Shown here in pieces: positions 1 through 12,109 of a stretch of 64,000 nucleotides of DNA. Source of the stretch: Chinchilla lanigera (taxonomy: Eukaryota; Chordata; Mammalia; Rodentia; Chinchillidae); the NCBI RefSeq assembly GCF_000276665.1, contig NW_004955488.1, positions 2,279,166 to 2,343,165 on the forward strand, in the 5' to 3' direction. The notes under the pieces were generated by a model. The model was not told where the DNA came from and did not search any database. It saw only the letters and a list, made by a program, of their open reading frames with translations. A program made the position numbers and the translations under genes. Each line of letters starts with the position of its first letter. Positions within the stretch are counted from its first letter, which is position 1.

Positions 1-425
1 TTGTACTATTTTCTTTAAAACAAAACAAGAAAGAAGGTAAAAATATGTATATATGTATTTACAAGATAATTGTACTACTAATTTCTATTGCTTTATGGAA
101 AGGAACAGTTAATGTTTAATTGCTTGATCAATCTTATATGTCTATATTTGCTTAACTGAATAATCAATTTGAAGATAACAGTATATAATGTAACAACCAT
201 TGTTAATGTCCTATCACCTTGTCTGAATTTCTGTACTGCTTGCATTGTTTTTGTGCTGTATTGTTTATATCTGTGTGTTTGTTAGTATGTTTTCATTCTT
301 TTCTCTTTAAAATTAGAAAAGTACAATGTAAATAAAGGATATTTATGGTTGGTACTTTCTAATACATACACAATTGTAAATAAAGAATATTTATGTTTGG
401 TACTTTCTGATACATACACATATAC
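1..425 (+). mobile_element. LINE-1 3' UTR/3' end, truncated by window edge
   Basis: This matches the L1 3' UTR type seen elsewhere in the window: a GGAACAGTTAATG block near 100-115, a GAAGATAACAGTATATAATG block near 171-190, and a segment ending in an A-rich tail near 310-325. The same order of blocks recurs at 21360-21780 and, reversed, at 733-940. The 5' part lies outside the window. The stretch 328-423 is a roughly 48-bp direct tandem duplication just beyond the apparent L1 tail. There is no coding capacity. Assignment to L1 rests on comparison between copies in this window. Confidence 0.75.
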
Positions 426-559
426 ATATAGTGTTTAAATGCTCTGTTACTTTATTAATCTTTTTCAAATAAATATTGCCCTATTTTAAGCTACTTGACA
501 AAATGAATTAAAAAAAGAAATACTATGTTAAATGCTCAAAGTGTACTGTCAGTCACCTG

Positions 560-1260
560 AAGGAAATTTTTAAATTTTTGTATCGTTTATTGGTCGCATT
601 CATCATAGGGGATTTGTATCTATGTTTGGTCTATTATGATTCCTCTTCTCTCTGTTCTCCTCCCCTCCCTTCATGCCCTCTTTCCTCTTATTTCCCAAGC
701 TTTATTTCCAATTTAAAGAAATGGCGGAAAATTAACAATTGTTGTTATACTATGTATTGATATCTTCAAAGTGGTTTCTCAGGAAAACAAATAGAGACAT
801 GTAAGATTGATCAAATAAGTGATCATTAACTGTTCCTTTCAGTAAAGTGATAGAAGTCAGTAGTACAACTATGTTAGCTATCCTGTATATAGGTATATAC
901 ATAATTTTCCCCTTCTTTCTTTTCTCTTTACCCTCATCCCAGTTGCTGTTTACTTTTGAGCTGTTTCCTTTTGTTTCACAATGTCTGTCATACTTCCTAA
1001 TTTTTATTCATTTTTTCAGGCTCTTACACTACTGAGTCAATATATTGCTTCCACCTGGAGATCTGATTCATTTCACTTATGAGTATGGTGTCTAGTTGTG
1101 ATCATTTACAGGTAAAAGCCTTGAGTTTATCTTCCTTTATAGTTGGGTAATATTCCATTATATAAAAGTACCACAATTTTCTTAACCATTTCTCAGTGGA
1201 TGGATGTTTGGATTGCTTCTAGATTTAGCAATTACAAATTGATATCTGAAGAATGTCAAC
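560..1260 (-). mobile_element. LINE-1 3' end, truncated, minus strand
   Basis: Read on the minus strand, 1255-1080 matches the conserved L1 3' region: an ATGGAATATTACCCAACTAT block, an AAGATAAACTCAAGGCTTTT block and a CATACTCATAAGTGAAATGAA block. This is followed by the purine-rich tract and the GGAACAGTTAATG block (about 830-845). Positions 560-715 match a slightly different L1 3' end (compare 31640-31790, same GATACAAATCCC and ATGATGAATGC blocks). The element may therefore be two nested or recombined L1 3' ends. No ORF is intact. Confidence 0.75.
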
Positions 1261-1320
1261 CACCAAAATCTTACTCTAATCTAGGTGAGTTTAAAAACTT
1301 GCTCTGATATTTGATAGTTT

Positions 1321-1412
1321 GTGCTGGGGATTTAGCTTAGTGTGTGCAGAGCGCCTGGCAAGTGCAAGGTCCTGAGTTTGATTCCTGGTAGCAACAACAA
1401 CAACAAAAAATT
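1321..1412 (+). mobile_element. ID-type SINE (older copy)
   Basis: A tRNA-like body starts at GTGCTGGGGATTTAGCTTAG, with an A box (TAGCTTAG) and a B box (GAGTTTGATTCCT), then a (CAA)n-rich tail. It differs at several positions from the young copies, and no clean TSD was seen, so it is older. Confidence 0.85.
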
Positions 1413-2234
1413 GTAGGGTTCCTTTTTCAGTATTTCCCTTCTGCCATTCCATGTATGGCATTCACTGGACCAACTTTTATGCCTTCTCTGTGGTCCAGTT
1501 CAAGAAAATTAATTTTCCTTTTTTATTTATTCAGGAGATCAATGAAAAAAAACTATAAATAGTTGCTTTGGCCAGTGTTTTTCGGAGACGAAAAACACAT
1601 ACCAAAACCTTACCAAGTCACATTACGATGAAAGCTGATACTACTTTTGCTTGTGGTGCATTCACACCACTGTGTGTACTGAGGTCCATCAGGGGGTGTA
1701 TTGCAGGTGTGATTACGTAAAACAGGAAAGAACAAGTGATCATTTTTGTTTTCTGTTTGTCTCCCTTCACTGAGCAACCATGGTTATCACCCATTCAGGA
1801 ATAGTGCAATGTTTCTTTCCATCCTGCCCTAGACAGCATGTTATTTTTCATAGCATGCTAATTTAAATTATTTCTAAAGGTCTGAACTCTTTTTGGGTAA
1901 AATTTTGTCATATTATCAATCGCTATCACATTTTAGGGACTCAACTCCACTCCCTCATACAACCATTCTGACACAGTTTTCCTCAAACATTTTTTCTCTC
2001 TTACATATACTGAGACAAAGTCCAGGCATTTCCCCAAAATCTCCTTGTGCACTACAAGTACTACCTTCTCGGTACAAGAAGCATCATTTTTCTTTCCTTT
2101 TAAAATACTTTATCTCTTCTCCATTAAGATGCTTACAGAAGTCTGGAAGCTTCACTTCAAGCTGGAGGATGACCAAGGTGTCCTGGAGTATCTAATTTTC
2201 ATTGCACAAGGTTAAACAAGGTTCCTTACATTTG

Positions 2235-2530
2235 CAGTACCTTGCCTGTGCCTAGCAAAATTCATATGCTGAACTCCTAACCTCCTATGTGACAACATGA
2301 GGAAGTAAAACCTTTGGTGGGTGCCGAGTGCTTTTAGAGGAGCTTTACGTCTTTATGATGATCTTTTGGCGCGTTCCAGCATCCTTCATGTCATGTGAAG
2401 TCTGACAGGGAAGATCATGTACGGAATGGAAAGTTGGATCTCACTAGCCAGTGAAGCTACTAGTGCTTCCACCAGCCTCCAGAACTCTAAGACATGAATT
2501 TCTCTCTAAAGAAATTATTTTCACAGGAAA
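2235..2530 (+). mobile_element. MaLR-type LTR, degenerate
   Basis: The segment resembles MST/MLT1-type MaLR LTRs as known from mammals. It has an AAATTCATATGCTGAACTCC start-like block, a 'CCTTTGGTGGG' block, and the terminal CAGCCTCCAGAACTCTAAGA block that normally precedes the poly(A) signal. It is a non-coding relic of a retrovirus-like element, and its right side runs into the ID insertion at 2591. Confidence 0.65.
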
Positions 2531-2590
2531 TAAAAGGCCAAAAAAATTATCAAGTCTATATCGTATTTTATTATAGGGACAGAAATTTCT

Positions 2591-2726
2591 TTTTTGTTGT
2601 TTGTTTTTTTTGTTTGTTTGTTTGTTTTTGGTTTTTTTTTTGGTTTTTCTCCGGTACCGAGAACCGAGCTCACGACCTTGCACTTGCCAGGCAGGAGCTT
2701 TGCCACTGAGCTAAATCCCCAGCCCC
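2591..2726 (-). mobile_element. ID-type SINE with long T-rich tail, clean TSD
   Basis: On the minus strand the body begins at 2726 (GGGGCTGGGGATTTAGCTCA) and ends with a GTACCGGAGAAAAACC-type 3' end and a long A-rich tail. A perfect 16-bp TSD, AGGGACAGAAATTTCT, occurs at 2575-2590 and 2727-2742, which indicates target-primed insertion and fairly recent age. Confidence 0.95.
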
Positions 2727-2839
2727 AGGGACAGAAATTTCTAAGTCAAAATCATTTCTTTTCCTTTTGCAATTACCAATTTGTATTTAAACAGCTTTTC
2801 AAAAAAATCACATTGTATGCTGTGCTAGACTTTTCACTG

Positions 2840-3180
2840 TTGCAGTAACAAACAAGTGAGTCTGGGTATTTCATGAAGAGCTATATTGAACTCACAGTTC
2901 TATGGTTGTAAGTCCATGGTGCCGGCTTACATGTAGCTTATATGGAGGTATCTGTTGAGGATTACAAAAATCTCCAGTACTTGTGGAAGAGATCGCTGGT
3001 GAGAGAGGAAGCCAAAGAGAAAGATGTGAGGGATCAGGATTCCTCTTCTCATACTAACTCACTTTTTCTAGAAGTGAACTTGAGGCCAAGCTATACAAAG
3101 CATCATTCTTTCTTCTGATAGCCAAGGTTTAGCTCCCAAAATAAACTCATTGAACCTGCGTCCAATGTCATTCAATTTTC
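2840..3180 (-). mobile_element. MaLR-type LTR relic, minus strand
   Basis: It contains GAACTCACAGTTCTATGG, the reverse complement of the usual MaLR LTR 3' end (…gaaccgtgagccaaataaa). It continues with the long AG-rich middle and a degenerate far end near 3060-3180. The match is from remembered family structure only, and the boundaries are approximate. Confidence 0.5.
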
Positions 3181-4285
3181 TACTGAAAGATTCACTAATG
3201 TTTTTAAGAAAGTAAAATCCATGTTCAATTTTCCATTTTTAAGTTAGTCTACATGAAACTGAACAACTTAATGTTTGACTTCAAGCTAGACTTCTTTTAA
3301 GTTCAAGCTGGGATATTCATTATAATGTATGATGCATATAAAAAGTATATATTTTAATTATATTACTTGATGATTTCCCAGTACATGATTTTATGGGTAA
3401 AATATGAATATTTTGACACTCTAAATTGCCTTATTTAACTCACATTTTCAGGTTAACATTAATAATATCTTTATTAACTTACTTGCTTGCATGAAATACC
3501 CTAATCTTTTAGATAATTTGATTAGTTTTATCTGCAGGCTTCAACCTTGGAAGTACTTTCTAAGCACTTTCGTGAACCTACTTTTGAGGTTAAATCATTG
3601 TGTCATTAATATTTTAAAAGACTAAATGGAAAGAGAAGCTCATAAAGTCCAGACATCTTTGTCACTGATATAATAGGACAATGAGACAATTTCTCTCCTA
3701 AGAACCGGAAGATAGTCCTGTCTGTTCTGTGTTGGGTCATTTATCTCTGTAACATTGATGAATTCATTTTCATGACAATACTAGAGCTGAATAATGAAAA
3801 GCTGGGAGAGATTCTGATGGTCAAGATGGAATATTTAATACATTCCTTCCAATTATGGCTAAGTATCTTTTTCTGTGATTTACCATTGAGATGATCAATC
3901 ATACTCGATGAGTAAAAAATTGTTACATGATATGCTTCAGCCAAATTACAAGCCATTACATAGTATAATCTTTTTTAAAACTTTCAAGTTGTTATATCTT
4001 CCTAAAAGTAAATGCACAAAATATAAAAGTGTTTTTATCAATTTTGGTTAGTAATTGGAGTATTAATTGACAATGGTGACCTTTATAAAATAAATGCATT
4101 TTTCTTTACTTGCTCATTTCCACATATGTTCATGAGTTAAATAAATTCATTGACATTGTTCTTAATCAGAATCCAGGCAGATAATTAAGTCTGTAAGATA
4201 ATGTAAAGTAGTCCTCCGAAATTCTCGCCTACCTATGCAACTCTGAAGTAACTTGGGGAAGCCTGGAACTTCTTGATGGTGCCAG
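3181..4285. other. No gene seen; AT-rich unique sequence
   Basis: There is no recognisable repeat or coding region. Reading frames are short and lack domain-like composition; the 71-codon minus frame at 3741-3956 looks like chance. Confidence 0.6.
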
Positions 4286-4289
4286 GAAT

Positions 4290-4515
4290 TTTTCTAAAGT
4301 CTTTATATATGCAAAGTCATTTTATTCTCAGAATAATCTTATCAGTTAGGCCCAATAATTATTCTGATTTCACAAATGACAGAAATGAGTCAGAGAGTGG
4401 TTAAGTCATATGACTAAGGGCAGAAATAGAAATAATTTACAGGGCCAGCATTCAAATTTAAACAGGCTATAAATCAGAATCCTTAAGCTCTGTGCTATAC
4501 TGCTTCTATTTTAAA
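4290..4515 (+). mobile_element. MIR SINE (ancient mammalian)
   Basis: The order of blocks matches MIR: a TCAGAATAATCTTATCAG block (for 'tcacaacaaccctatgagg'), a TTTCACAAATGACAGAAATG block (for 'ttttacagatgaggaaactg'), a GAGTGGTTAAGTCATATGAC block (for 'gaggttaagtaacttgccc'), and finally AAGCTCTGTGCTATACTGC (for 'gctcttaaccactatgctac'). Divergence is high, as expected for an element older than the eutherian radiation. Confidence 0.85.
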
Positions 4516-4849
4516 ATGCAAGGATTACAGCTATTGTGAACTCAAAAAACAAAAACTAAGCTAGTAAACTGATGAAGAAAAATGTGGAAGGGGAAAGCGA
4601 AGGATTTATAAAGACACTGCTGTTTGAGAAATTTCTGTGGCTACTATAGTGTTTTTCCAGCTGAATAAGGGTTGAAATTTGGACCAGGACTCTCATTTGC
4701 TTCTTTGTATTTTCACAGGAAAAAAAAAAGAAACAAAAACAAAACACCCTTTTAAAATTGAGCATAAATTTAAAAGATTTTAGATATTGTTAGTAAAATG
4801 AATAATCAAAATAAAGCAAATAAAGAGGAAGATAAAAGGCCCACATAAA

Positions 4850-5430
4850 TTTCTAGTCTCACATGTAAAGCACTGGGGATGTGAAAATCGCCCCAACCTT
4901 TCTAAGATAGGTGGACAGCTATTTATGCAGTCTGTGAATGTCACACATATGCTCACTGGGCAAGACTGCTCTAATAGAGACACAGGCTAAGCAGTGGATA
5001 ATTTTGTCTGTGGTTGGTGCTAAGGAATTCTATCAGAAGAACTTCTGGTTTTGGTTTGATCCTGTTGGTTTGACTAGTGCTTCCAAAGGCTCTGACTGGT
5101 CATGTCTCACAGGGCTGTGCGTGAGGTTTGGAGTACTTGGCCGCCATCTTGAAAGCCTCCGTCATTTTATGATGAATTTCTGCTTTCTGTGTGAAATGCG
5201 GTCGAACGATGAAGAAGGCCCATGTTTTTGGACCATCAGAACTGTTTCTGTCACAGTCCTAGTGTGGTTTTATTCACCCTCTCTAGTAGTCTCTTGCATT
5301 TGGACCCTTCAAAATCTCACTCTTCCTACCTTGACTGAGAGACGCGCTGCAGTTACACAGCTCTTGGTCTGACTTCAGCACCGCCATCTTTTTGCTTAGT
5401 TAACTATGCAGCTTTTCTGCGGTCCATGTA
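4850..5430. other. GC-richer block of unknown nature with two YY1-like motifs
   Basis: This block has more GC than its surroundings and a few CpGs in an AT-rich setting. CCGCCATCTT occurs at 5141-5150 and again at 5381-5390, in the same orientation; this is the core of a YY1 binding site. A 144-codon frame (4938-5372, plus) spans it, but I recognise no domain, and the protein is rich in W, F, C and S with no clear signal peptide. It could be an old LTR or L1 5' UTR, a small regulatory element, or chance. Confidence 0.4.
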
Positions 5431-8400
5431 CTCCTTCAATATAAAATTAGTTTTTAAGTAAATGTCCACCAATTTAATCAAAAGTACACAGCTTGTCATA
5501 ATGGTTATACAAATATAAAATACATGAGGGTAGTTCAAAATTTTGATAAATTCATAACAGAGCAGTGGACTCCAGTAAAGACATCCTTGCCTGAAATATG
5601 TAAAATAATTTTTCCTGCATAGTTCTTTAATGATACTAACTAAAATAAATTAAACTGTTCCAAAGTGCATTCTGGTTTCTTTTTAATGTTATAGAATATC
5701 AGAAGTTATGGATCTGATGGCTTTCTGGGAGCTTGCCATAATTCTACAGGATATATCCTTGTCTGAATTTGAAAAAATAGGATGTTTGAAGAAGAAGCTT
5801 AATTTAAAAGTAGTATCTGAGTTTTCTGCAGCTTTTTTTTTTTTTTGCAAAATTTGGTAATGTCTCAAATACTTACTTCCCTCATGTATAGTATGAGAAC
5901 CATATTTTCACATGGAGATTATACTTAACAAGCAGTAAGAAACATACAAATATTTGTTACTATTGACTATAATTTCTTAGTGTTAGAATTCTGTCTTGGA
6001 AACTGGATACATAGAAGATTAAAATTCTTCAAGAGCTCTTTTTTGCCAGCTTCTAGGACTCTCAATAGTGAACATTTGGTTTTACACTATAAAGTGCCAA
6101 CCGCATGCATTTAAATAACTCACAATTTGTTCGAACAAGGTAAAAGAGAGATGTAACCTTGCTTCCCCTAACACTGCATGCTTACCATTTTCCAGGCCTT
6201 TTAATTTCCTTCTCTAGTAGTATCATTAAACAGGTAAAAAATTAGGTCACAGTTTATTTAAATTGTCATTTCAGATAATGAGTTTGTTTTCAACATTTTT
6301 GTTATAAGAAAAATTTCAATAAGCTTCCTTAGGGCTAAGTTTTACAGAAATATGATTCATTATTTCTATTTTATTCTTAGTTATTATCAAAGTTGAGATA
6401 GCCAAATAAAAGTTGAAGTCTAAACCATTATTCTCTTTTTACTTTCAAGAAGAAACAAGGAACAACAAAGTTAAACTCAGTCAATATAAATCATCATAAA
6501 AACAACCTGTAGATTTTCCTCAAAGTTAAGTAGTACATGAGTGCTATTATTTCATTTTATGCACCAGTTTTCCAACAATATTAAAGATAATTGGAAAATG
6601 TGTATTTAACTTTTTGCACTAAAGAGAGCTACTGTGTTAACCAAAGGGGCATGCACAATCTCGGCAAATATTAGAAAATCAAATTCAGTGAATTAAGTCT
6701 AATTTTAATTTTCAACCTAATTTTCCACAATCCATGAGTTAGTGTGTTTTGAGAGTGACATGAAAACAATGTTACATAAGAATCAAAATATTTCTAATTT
6801 TCTGTTGACACAGTTCTCACACTTACTTGTTTATATTAAGTAAGATAAATTAGAATCTTGGTCAATAAGGGTATGACAACTATTCTTGTTAACAGCACAG
6901 GGACTATTGCCAAGAATGCTGAGGTAAACTAGCCACATCTTAGTGTCTTTTGCTTAAGAAGCATATTTTAAAATGATTCCAGGATATGCTTCATCAAACC
7001 ACTGCTTCATTTCTTCCTATATAATTTTGACAAAATTGCTTAGAAAATCAATGCCTCAGAGCTGTGTTTGGATTTACTGCTGAATCCAATTACAGTGTAT
7101 TATCATAAAAAGCATCAAAGTGAAAATTATTGATGGTGCTTGTTTTGTGAGCGTGCAACTGTTAACTCTAAATATAAATATTTTAATGACACAATTTCTC
7201 ACCATTCTGAAAAAGAAATAAGAAATAAAATTTCCAGATTGGAACAATAAACCATTTAAATTCAAACAAAGTTCTAACTTCAAAAAATATGCTACGCTAT
7301 TTTAGACACCATGCACAGAGAAGAATGCTGCCTTATGTTGCCATAAGTAATAATACTTGCCCTAAATTATATGAGAATACTGTTACTTATGGAAAGGAAT
7401 TTTGCTTAAAATTCTATGTCTCAACTATACCTGTGAGTTAAAGCAGAGGGTGACATGCTACCTACCACCATTGGACCAAAACTGGTCCTCTTGGATCATT
7501 TACTTATAGACTAAGGCTTCTTTGCTCTACAACAGTAGAGCTGAACAGTTCTTACAGGAACCATATAGGCAGCAAAGACCATGAGAGGTTAAATGTAGAT
7601 TTTAAATAATTTAATATTTCAAGGTTGTATTGAATCTTTAAAATCACCTTGAGCTTATGGGAGGTACTTGAGACTTCAAAGTCTGAAATAGCAAAATCAA
7701 TGAAGCAAGGTGCACACAGAGAGAGATGCTATCTGTAGAATGAAAATAATTCTCTTCACTGCTCTTATTCCCTATGATTATCTATAGAAATGATTAACTC
7801 TTCACAAACCTCTGTTGATTTTTCTTGGAAAAGTTGATTTTCAACAATGTAAGATATATGAAATTATTCACTTGGATTAAGTGGTTATGGAAAGAGATAG
7901 GATTGGATACAAATGGCGTGAAGTCCACTACTGCTGGTTCATTAATAGCTGCATAACAACCTGAAAATGAAGATCTACAATCCCAAATCTAGTTTTTTAT
8001 TTACTTTTTTATTAGCAGATGTTTGCCATACATGATGATCACATTTATCACAAGGAATGGCTACCTGTACCTGGACATAATATTTAATTATTTTCCCCAT
8101 TCCTTTCCATTCTCTTTCCTCATCCTCCCCACTTATAAAACCTTTGTATAAAATCTAGGTTTTATCATCGCATCTCATCTTCAGTAACAACAGCACCTAA
8201 ACGATGACTTCTAGGTGGCACAGGGAGGTATAAGAGAGAACAAGCTCACCGCATAACTTGTCTAACTCACCACAGGACGCACTGGCAAGAAGCAGTCCAA
8301 TTTCAGACCTATAGACTGGTGAAATAAGATACTATGCACATGTGAAATATATTTAAGAAATTACATTTTATGCATTTAGAAAAAGTGTTGTTTTCACTTT

Positions 8401-8470
8401 TATATTAAGTCAACTTTCAAAAAGTATTAGCTATATTTAGCTGAATTTTGCTTGAATTTGTGAGTAGAGA
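5431..8470. other. No gene seen; AT-rich unique sequence
   Basis: There are no clear repeats apart from short poly(T) runs (for example 5833-5846). A pyrimidine-rich patch at 8090-8130 and an AG-rich patch near 8215-8245 were inspected, and no element could be assigned. All frames are short. Confidence 0.6.
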
Positions 8471-8489
8471 ACATTAAAATACTACTCCT

Positions 8490-8645
8490 TTTTTTCTTTT
8501 ATGTCTTTTTGAGACAAGGTCTCACTATGTATTTTAGGCTGGTCTTGAGCTCACTTTGTAGCTCAGGCTGGTCTCAAACTCTCAATGATCCTCCTGCCTC
8601 AACCTCCCGAGTGCTGGGATTACAGGCATGCCCCACCATGCCTGG
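8490..8645 (-). mobile_element. B1-type (7SL-derived) SINE, minus strand
   Basis: On the minus strand the element reads as an Alu/B1 monomer: it starts CCAGGCATGGTGGGGCATGC, then TGTAATCCCAGCACTCGGGA, GGCAGGAGGATC, AGCCTGAGCTACAAAGTGAG and GAGACCTTGTCTCAAAAAG, with an A-rich tail (T-rich on plus). An imperfect TSD around TTAAAATACTACT flanks it (8475-8487 and 8647-8659). Confidence 0.93.
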
Positions 8646-8659
8646 TTTAAAATACTACT

Positions 8660-10720
8660 TCTCTCTGAAGGAATGACATTTATTAATTGAAGAAAAAATG
8701 GTAACTTGCATTTTCATTCTTATCAAGTTCATTTTCCCTTGTGTGTTTTTTTTATTTACTTGTTTTTGTTCTGGTCCTGAACCATTAATCAATTTTCTGG
8801 ATTCTTTGACACTGCTTTGATGGAAAATATACAGTGCATGACCATTACTAAAAGTGAGATTTTAATTTTCCTTGCCTGGGACAAATATAATGATTTTCTC
8901 TTAAGAAAAATAAACTATAGATAAAGACCTGTAGGTTTAGTTTTCATAGATTTTAATAGGTTATATTCATAATATAAAAATGTACATATGAATTTGGTAG
9001 TGGGAGGGGTTTTTATCCACTAGGGGATATTAAATTTACAAATTGGTATCATTTTGGTCTACAAATCTCCAGACGCTGTTTTCTGCTGTTAACAGGAGTT
9101 GTAGAGAAAAAAACAGCCAGCATGACTTCAAATTCTAATCACACATTTCTTCTGGAATTTCATGTGGATTAAGGATCCCAGGGACAGACATTTGAAGTTT
9201 ATGTCTCTCTTCCTGAGCCTGTCTAAAGGGGTAGTGGGAGGTTTGAACACTGTTTCTTGTCTATATTATAATTATCAGTGTGGCAGTTGATTTATTCATG
9301 CAGAACTAAACATTAAGGTTACATCTTCAGTATTTTCCAATATGTGTTTTTATTTAGTATAAAAATGCAAATTTACTTTTCTTCCTTGGTTGTAATAGAT
9401 TTATAAAGACTGGACAAAGAATTACTTATGTGATAAGTCTACACCCCTTGGTAAAATAAAGTTTCTATCTAACATTTAAGATTTTTTTCATTCTCTCATC
9501 ATTTTTTCTAAGACATCCATTTTACATTGAGTCTTTATTAAACAGAACTTTTATAATAGGTCATAATAGGTTATAATAGGTCATGTGAAGCAGCAAGATC
9601 TGTTTATTTTCTTATTGCAAAATATTGGAAAACTTGCAGTCTGTAAAATTTATTAAACTGATCTCATAGATTTGTCTTGAAATGAGTAAATGAATTCATT
9701 TGGAAACATTTTGTGAACTTTAAACCTCTCTCAAGCCAGTATTCTCACCATCCTTATTAGGATGTCACTATTAAGGATAGACACTTTCTAGCTGCTCTGG
9801 TTGCATTTTTGAATACATGTGCCAAGAGAAGAATTCAGTGCCTTTTTATGTAGCTCTCACAATCAAAGATAATTTAGTTAATTTTAAAAATCTAGGTCCA
9901 GTTTGCTTTAGTGTTACAGCAATATGTTTCTTGCTAAAGTTGGGAAATTAATTATTCCTTTAATCATGCTTACCTTTCAGCTGAACAAATCCAGTAAGGA
10001 AATATGAACATTCTCTTTGATAATGACATGGAGAGAATTACAGAATTTTAGTCAAAGAGACACAAATCATAGAAGAAAAGTAAATCTACATTCTTACTTT
10101 TGCACAGCAAAATACATTTAAAGCTGTTTGCAATGATACCTGTTAGATATTTCATTTTGGGGAGATATGAGGAAAGATCCTTTGATGAATATGCTACTTC
10201 ATTATTTCCTGACTTCTGGCCTCTCTTATCCATAATGAGTAATAATGTTTTTCTTGAAATTTCATGATCATTAATTTCTTTTTAATATTATTTAGTAATT
10301 AAAATAATATGTTCATATGTGAGTATTAATGCCATCATTTATAAGAAGATCTATTACAGTTCCTGAAAAATTAATGCAGTCCAATCACACATTAATTAGA
10401 CTGAGTACCTAAGACATATACTTTTGAAAGAAAAAACAAGCTCTTTAATTTCTGTAGAGCTTCCATGTATTTATTCAACAATTTTCTAATCACAAGAGTT
10501 GGAAGAAATTGGACTTGGAAATGAAACATGAAAGATATCTCTTCAATGGTTTTTGACAGGTTAATCGAGTTGCTGATCTTATGATATATTCACAAGAAAC
10601 TAGTGAAATACAGGAGCAGGTATGCTAATTTATGTTTCTATTCACATGAAAGCACCAAGGTTACAAGAAGTTATAGAGTTATGATTTTCAAAAAATGAAT
10701 TTGATAAATGAGCAGATGTT
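8660..10720. other. No gene seen; AT-rich unique sequence
   Basis: There is no recognisable element. A short local repeat (ATAGGT/ATAATAGG units) lies at about 9556-9582. The 61-codon minus frame at 10048-10233 has no recognisable features. Confidence 0.6.
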
Positions 10721-10724
10721 ATCA

Positions 10725-10833
10725 CAACTGGTCAAAACTCTTTGGATTCAATGGAACTAAAATTGCTAGACCTCTTGGTGGGATTGGTTTAGCAATTTTA
10801 GTTCCATTGAATCCAAAGACTTTTGACCAGTTG
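10725..10833. repeat. Near-perfect inverted repeat (48-bp arms, 13-nt loop)
   Basis: The left arm 10725-10772 and right arm 10786-10833 are reverse complements with two mismatches, separated by 13 nt (10773-10785). The right arm abuts the 5' end of a short L1 3' UTR copy. The structure would fold into a long hairpin in RNA or single-stranded DNA. It most likely arose when the L1 insertion copied upstream flanking DNA in inverted orientation. Confidence 0.95.
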
Positions 10834-11030
10834 AGCAACGTAGTTGAGGATAGCGATACACAATGTAGCAACCAGTGTTGATTTGTATTATTTTGTCTTG
10901 AGACCCTGTATCACTTTGAATGTTCTTGCTTTGAGTTGTTTATGTTCATGGTACTGGGGTGCTGCTATTGTTCTATTTTTCTGTTTGTTTGTTTCTCATT
11001 TACTACTCTCTTTAAAATAACAAAGTAAAA
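10831..11030 (+). mobile_element. 5'-truncated LINE-1 3' UTR
   Basis: It is closely similar to 21595-21789: the GAGCAACGTAGTTGAGGATA block, the CTTGAGACCCTGTATCACTT block, the GTTTCTCATTTACTACTCTC block and an A-rich end. The 10-bp sequence TAAAATTGCT at 11031-11040 also occurs at 10758-10767, inside the left arm of the hairpin, and is a candidate TSD. This would place the 5' insertion junction near 10768. Confidence 0.85.
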
Positions 11031-11040
11031 TAAAATTGCT

Positions 11041-12100
11041 GAGCAATTTCTATGCACACATTATTTTACTAAGTATTATGAGACATAAAATATGAGAAAG
11101 TACTAATTCAGATTTTAAAGAACATCAGCATTAATACTCAAAACTTGAGGCTAAAGTGGGTTCAGAGTAAAAACAAAACTTCCCTGACGAACTATTTTCG
11201 TTTGCATTTCTGTCATTAAAATACTTCTAATGTTTGAAGTAGAACTCTTAAAACTTGACGTCTTTCAAGTTATAGTACATAGGCACAATTTTAAAATATT
11301 TCATTTGATGAAACTTTTCAAAATTTCTTGTAAATTGTTTAGTTCATTTTTTATAATTATGCCCTATAAATATTTTTAAAAATTAATATTTGAAAACTAG
11401 ATGTATAGTTTCATACAAATGTATAAAGTCTTTAAATATTAACATTGACTGTCCTTCCTGAAGATGTATTTATATTTTATTTATATTAACTTTAATATAA
11501 TGTTCATCCCTTGGAACAAAATGTGTGTGCAGTGATTAGGCCCTAAATCTAGCAGGTTTACTGTACAGATTTACATTGTAAATTCAATTTCAAACTTGCA
11601 CACTGAGCTCTTATATTCCTCATTTTTTTATTTTAAAATTTAAAGATATTAGCCATCATTTTATACACAAAATGTTTTTATATGAAATACTTATTACAGG
11701 GACACATTATGATCCAACAAGACCTGTAGAAGTGATGACTTGTACCATTGTGTGCATTTAGCAACTAATAAATCTAAATACATGATTGAGTATAAATGTT
11801 TAAAATTTATAATGTATCTAGGTCCCTAATGATGTGGGAAATGAGCCCAAGTATAAGCCTGGAGTGAAATTTAACTACTCAATTGAAATACGATGGAAGA
11901 GGTGAAGTGAGTCAGTTACTTTTCTTTTGCTACAAATCAGCATTTTAGTCACTGGGACTAATGCGTTGGTTGATGTGGAGACAAACAGAAATGTTTATGG
12001 ATATTCGAGCATTTGCATTGTGTACACATTATAAAAATACATTTTGCTCCCAGATTTATCTACATTGACATTTGTAGTCCAATTTTTAAATATAAAATAT
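11041..12100. other. No gene seen; AT-rich unique sequence
   Basis: This is very AT-rich sequence without recognised elements or long frames. Confidence 0.6.
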
Positions 12101-12109
12101 ATAGAGTAT

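Noticed and set aside
4938..5372. 144-codon plus frame as a gene
   Set aside because: No recognised domain, no promoter or splice evidence, and a composition unlike a normal protein. Kept only as part of an unexplained block.
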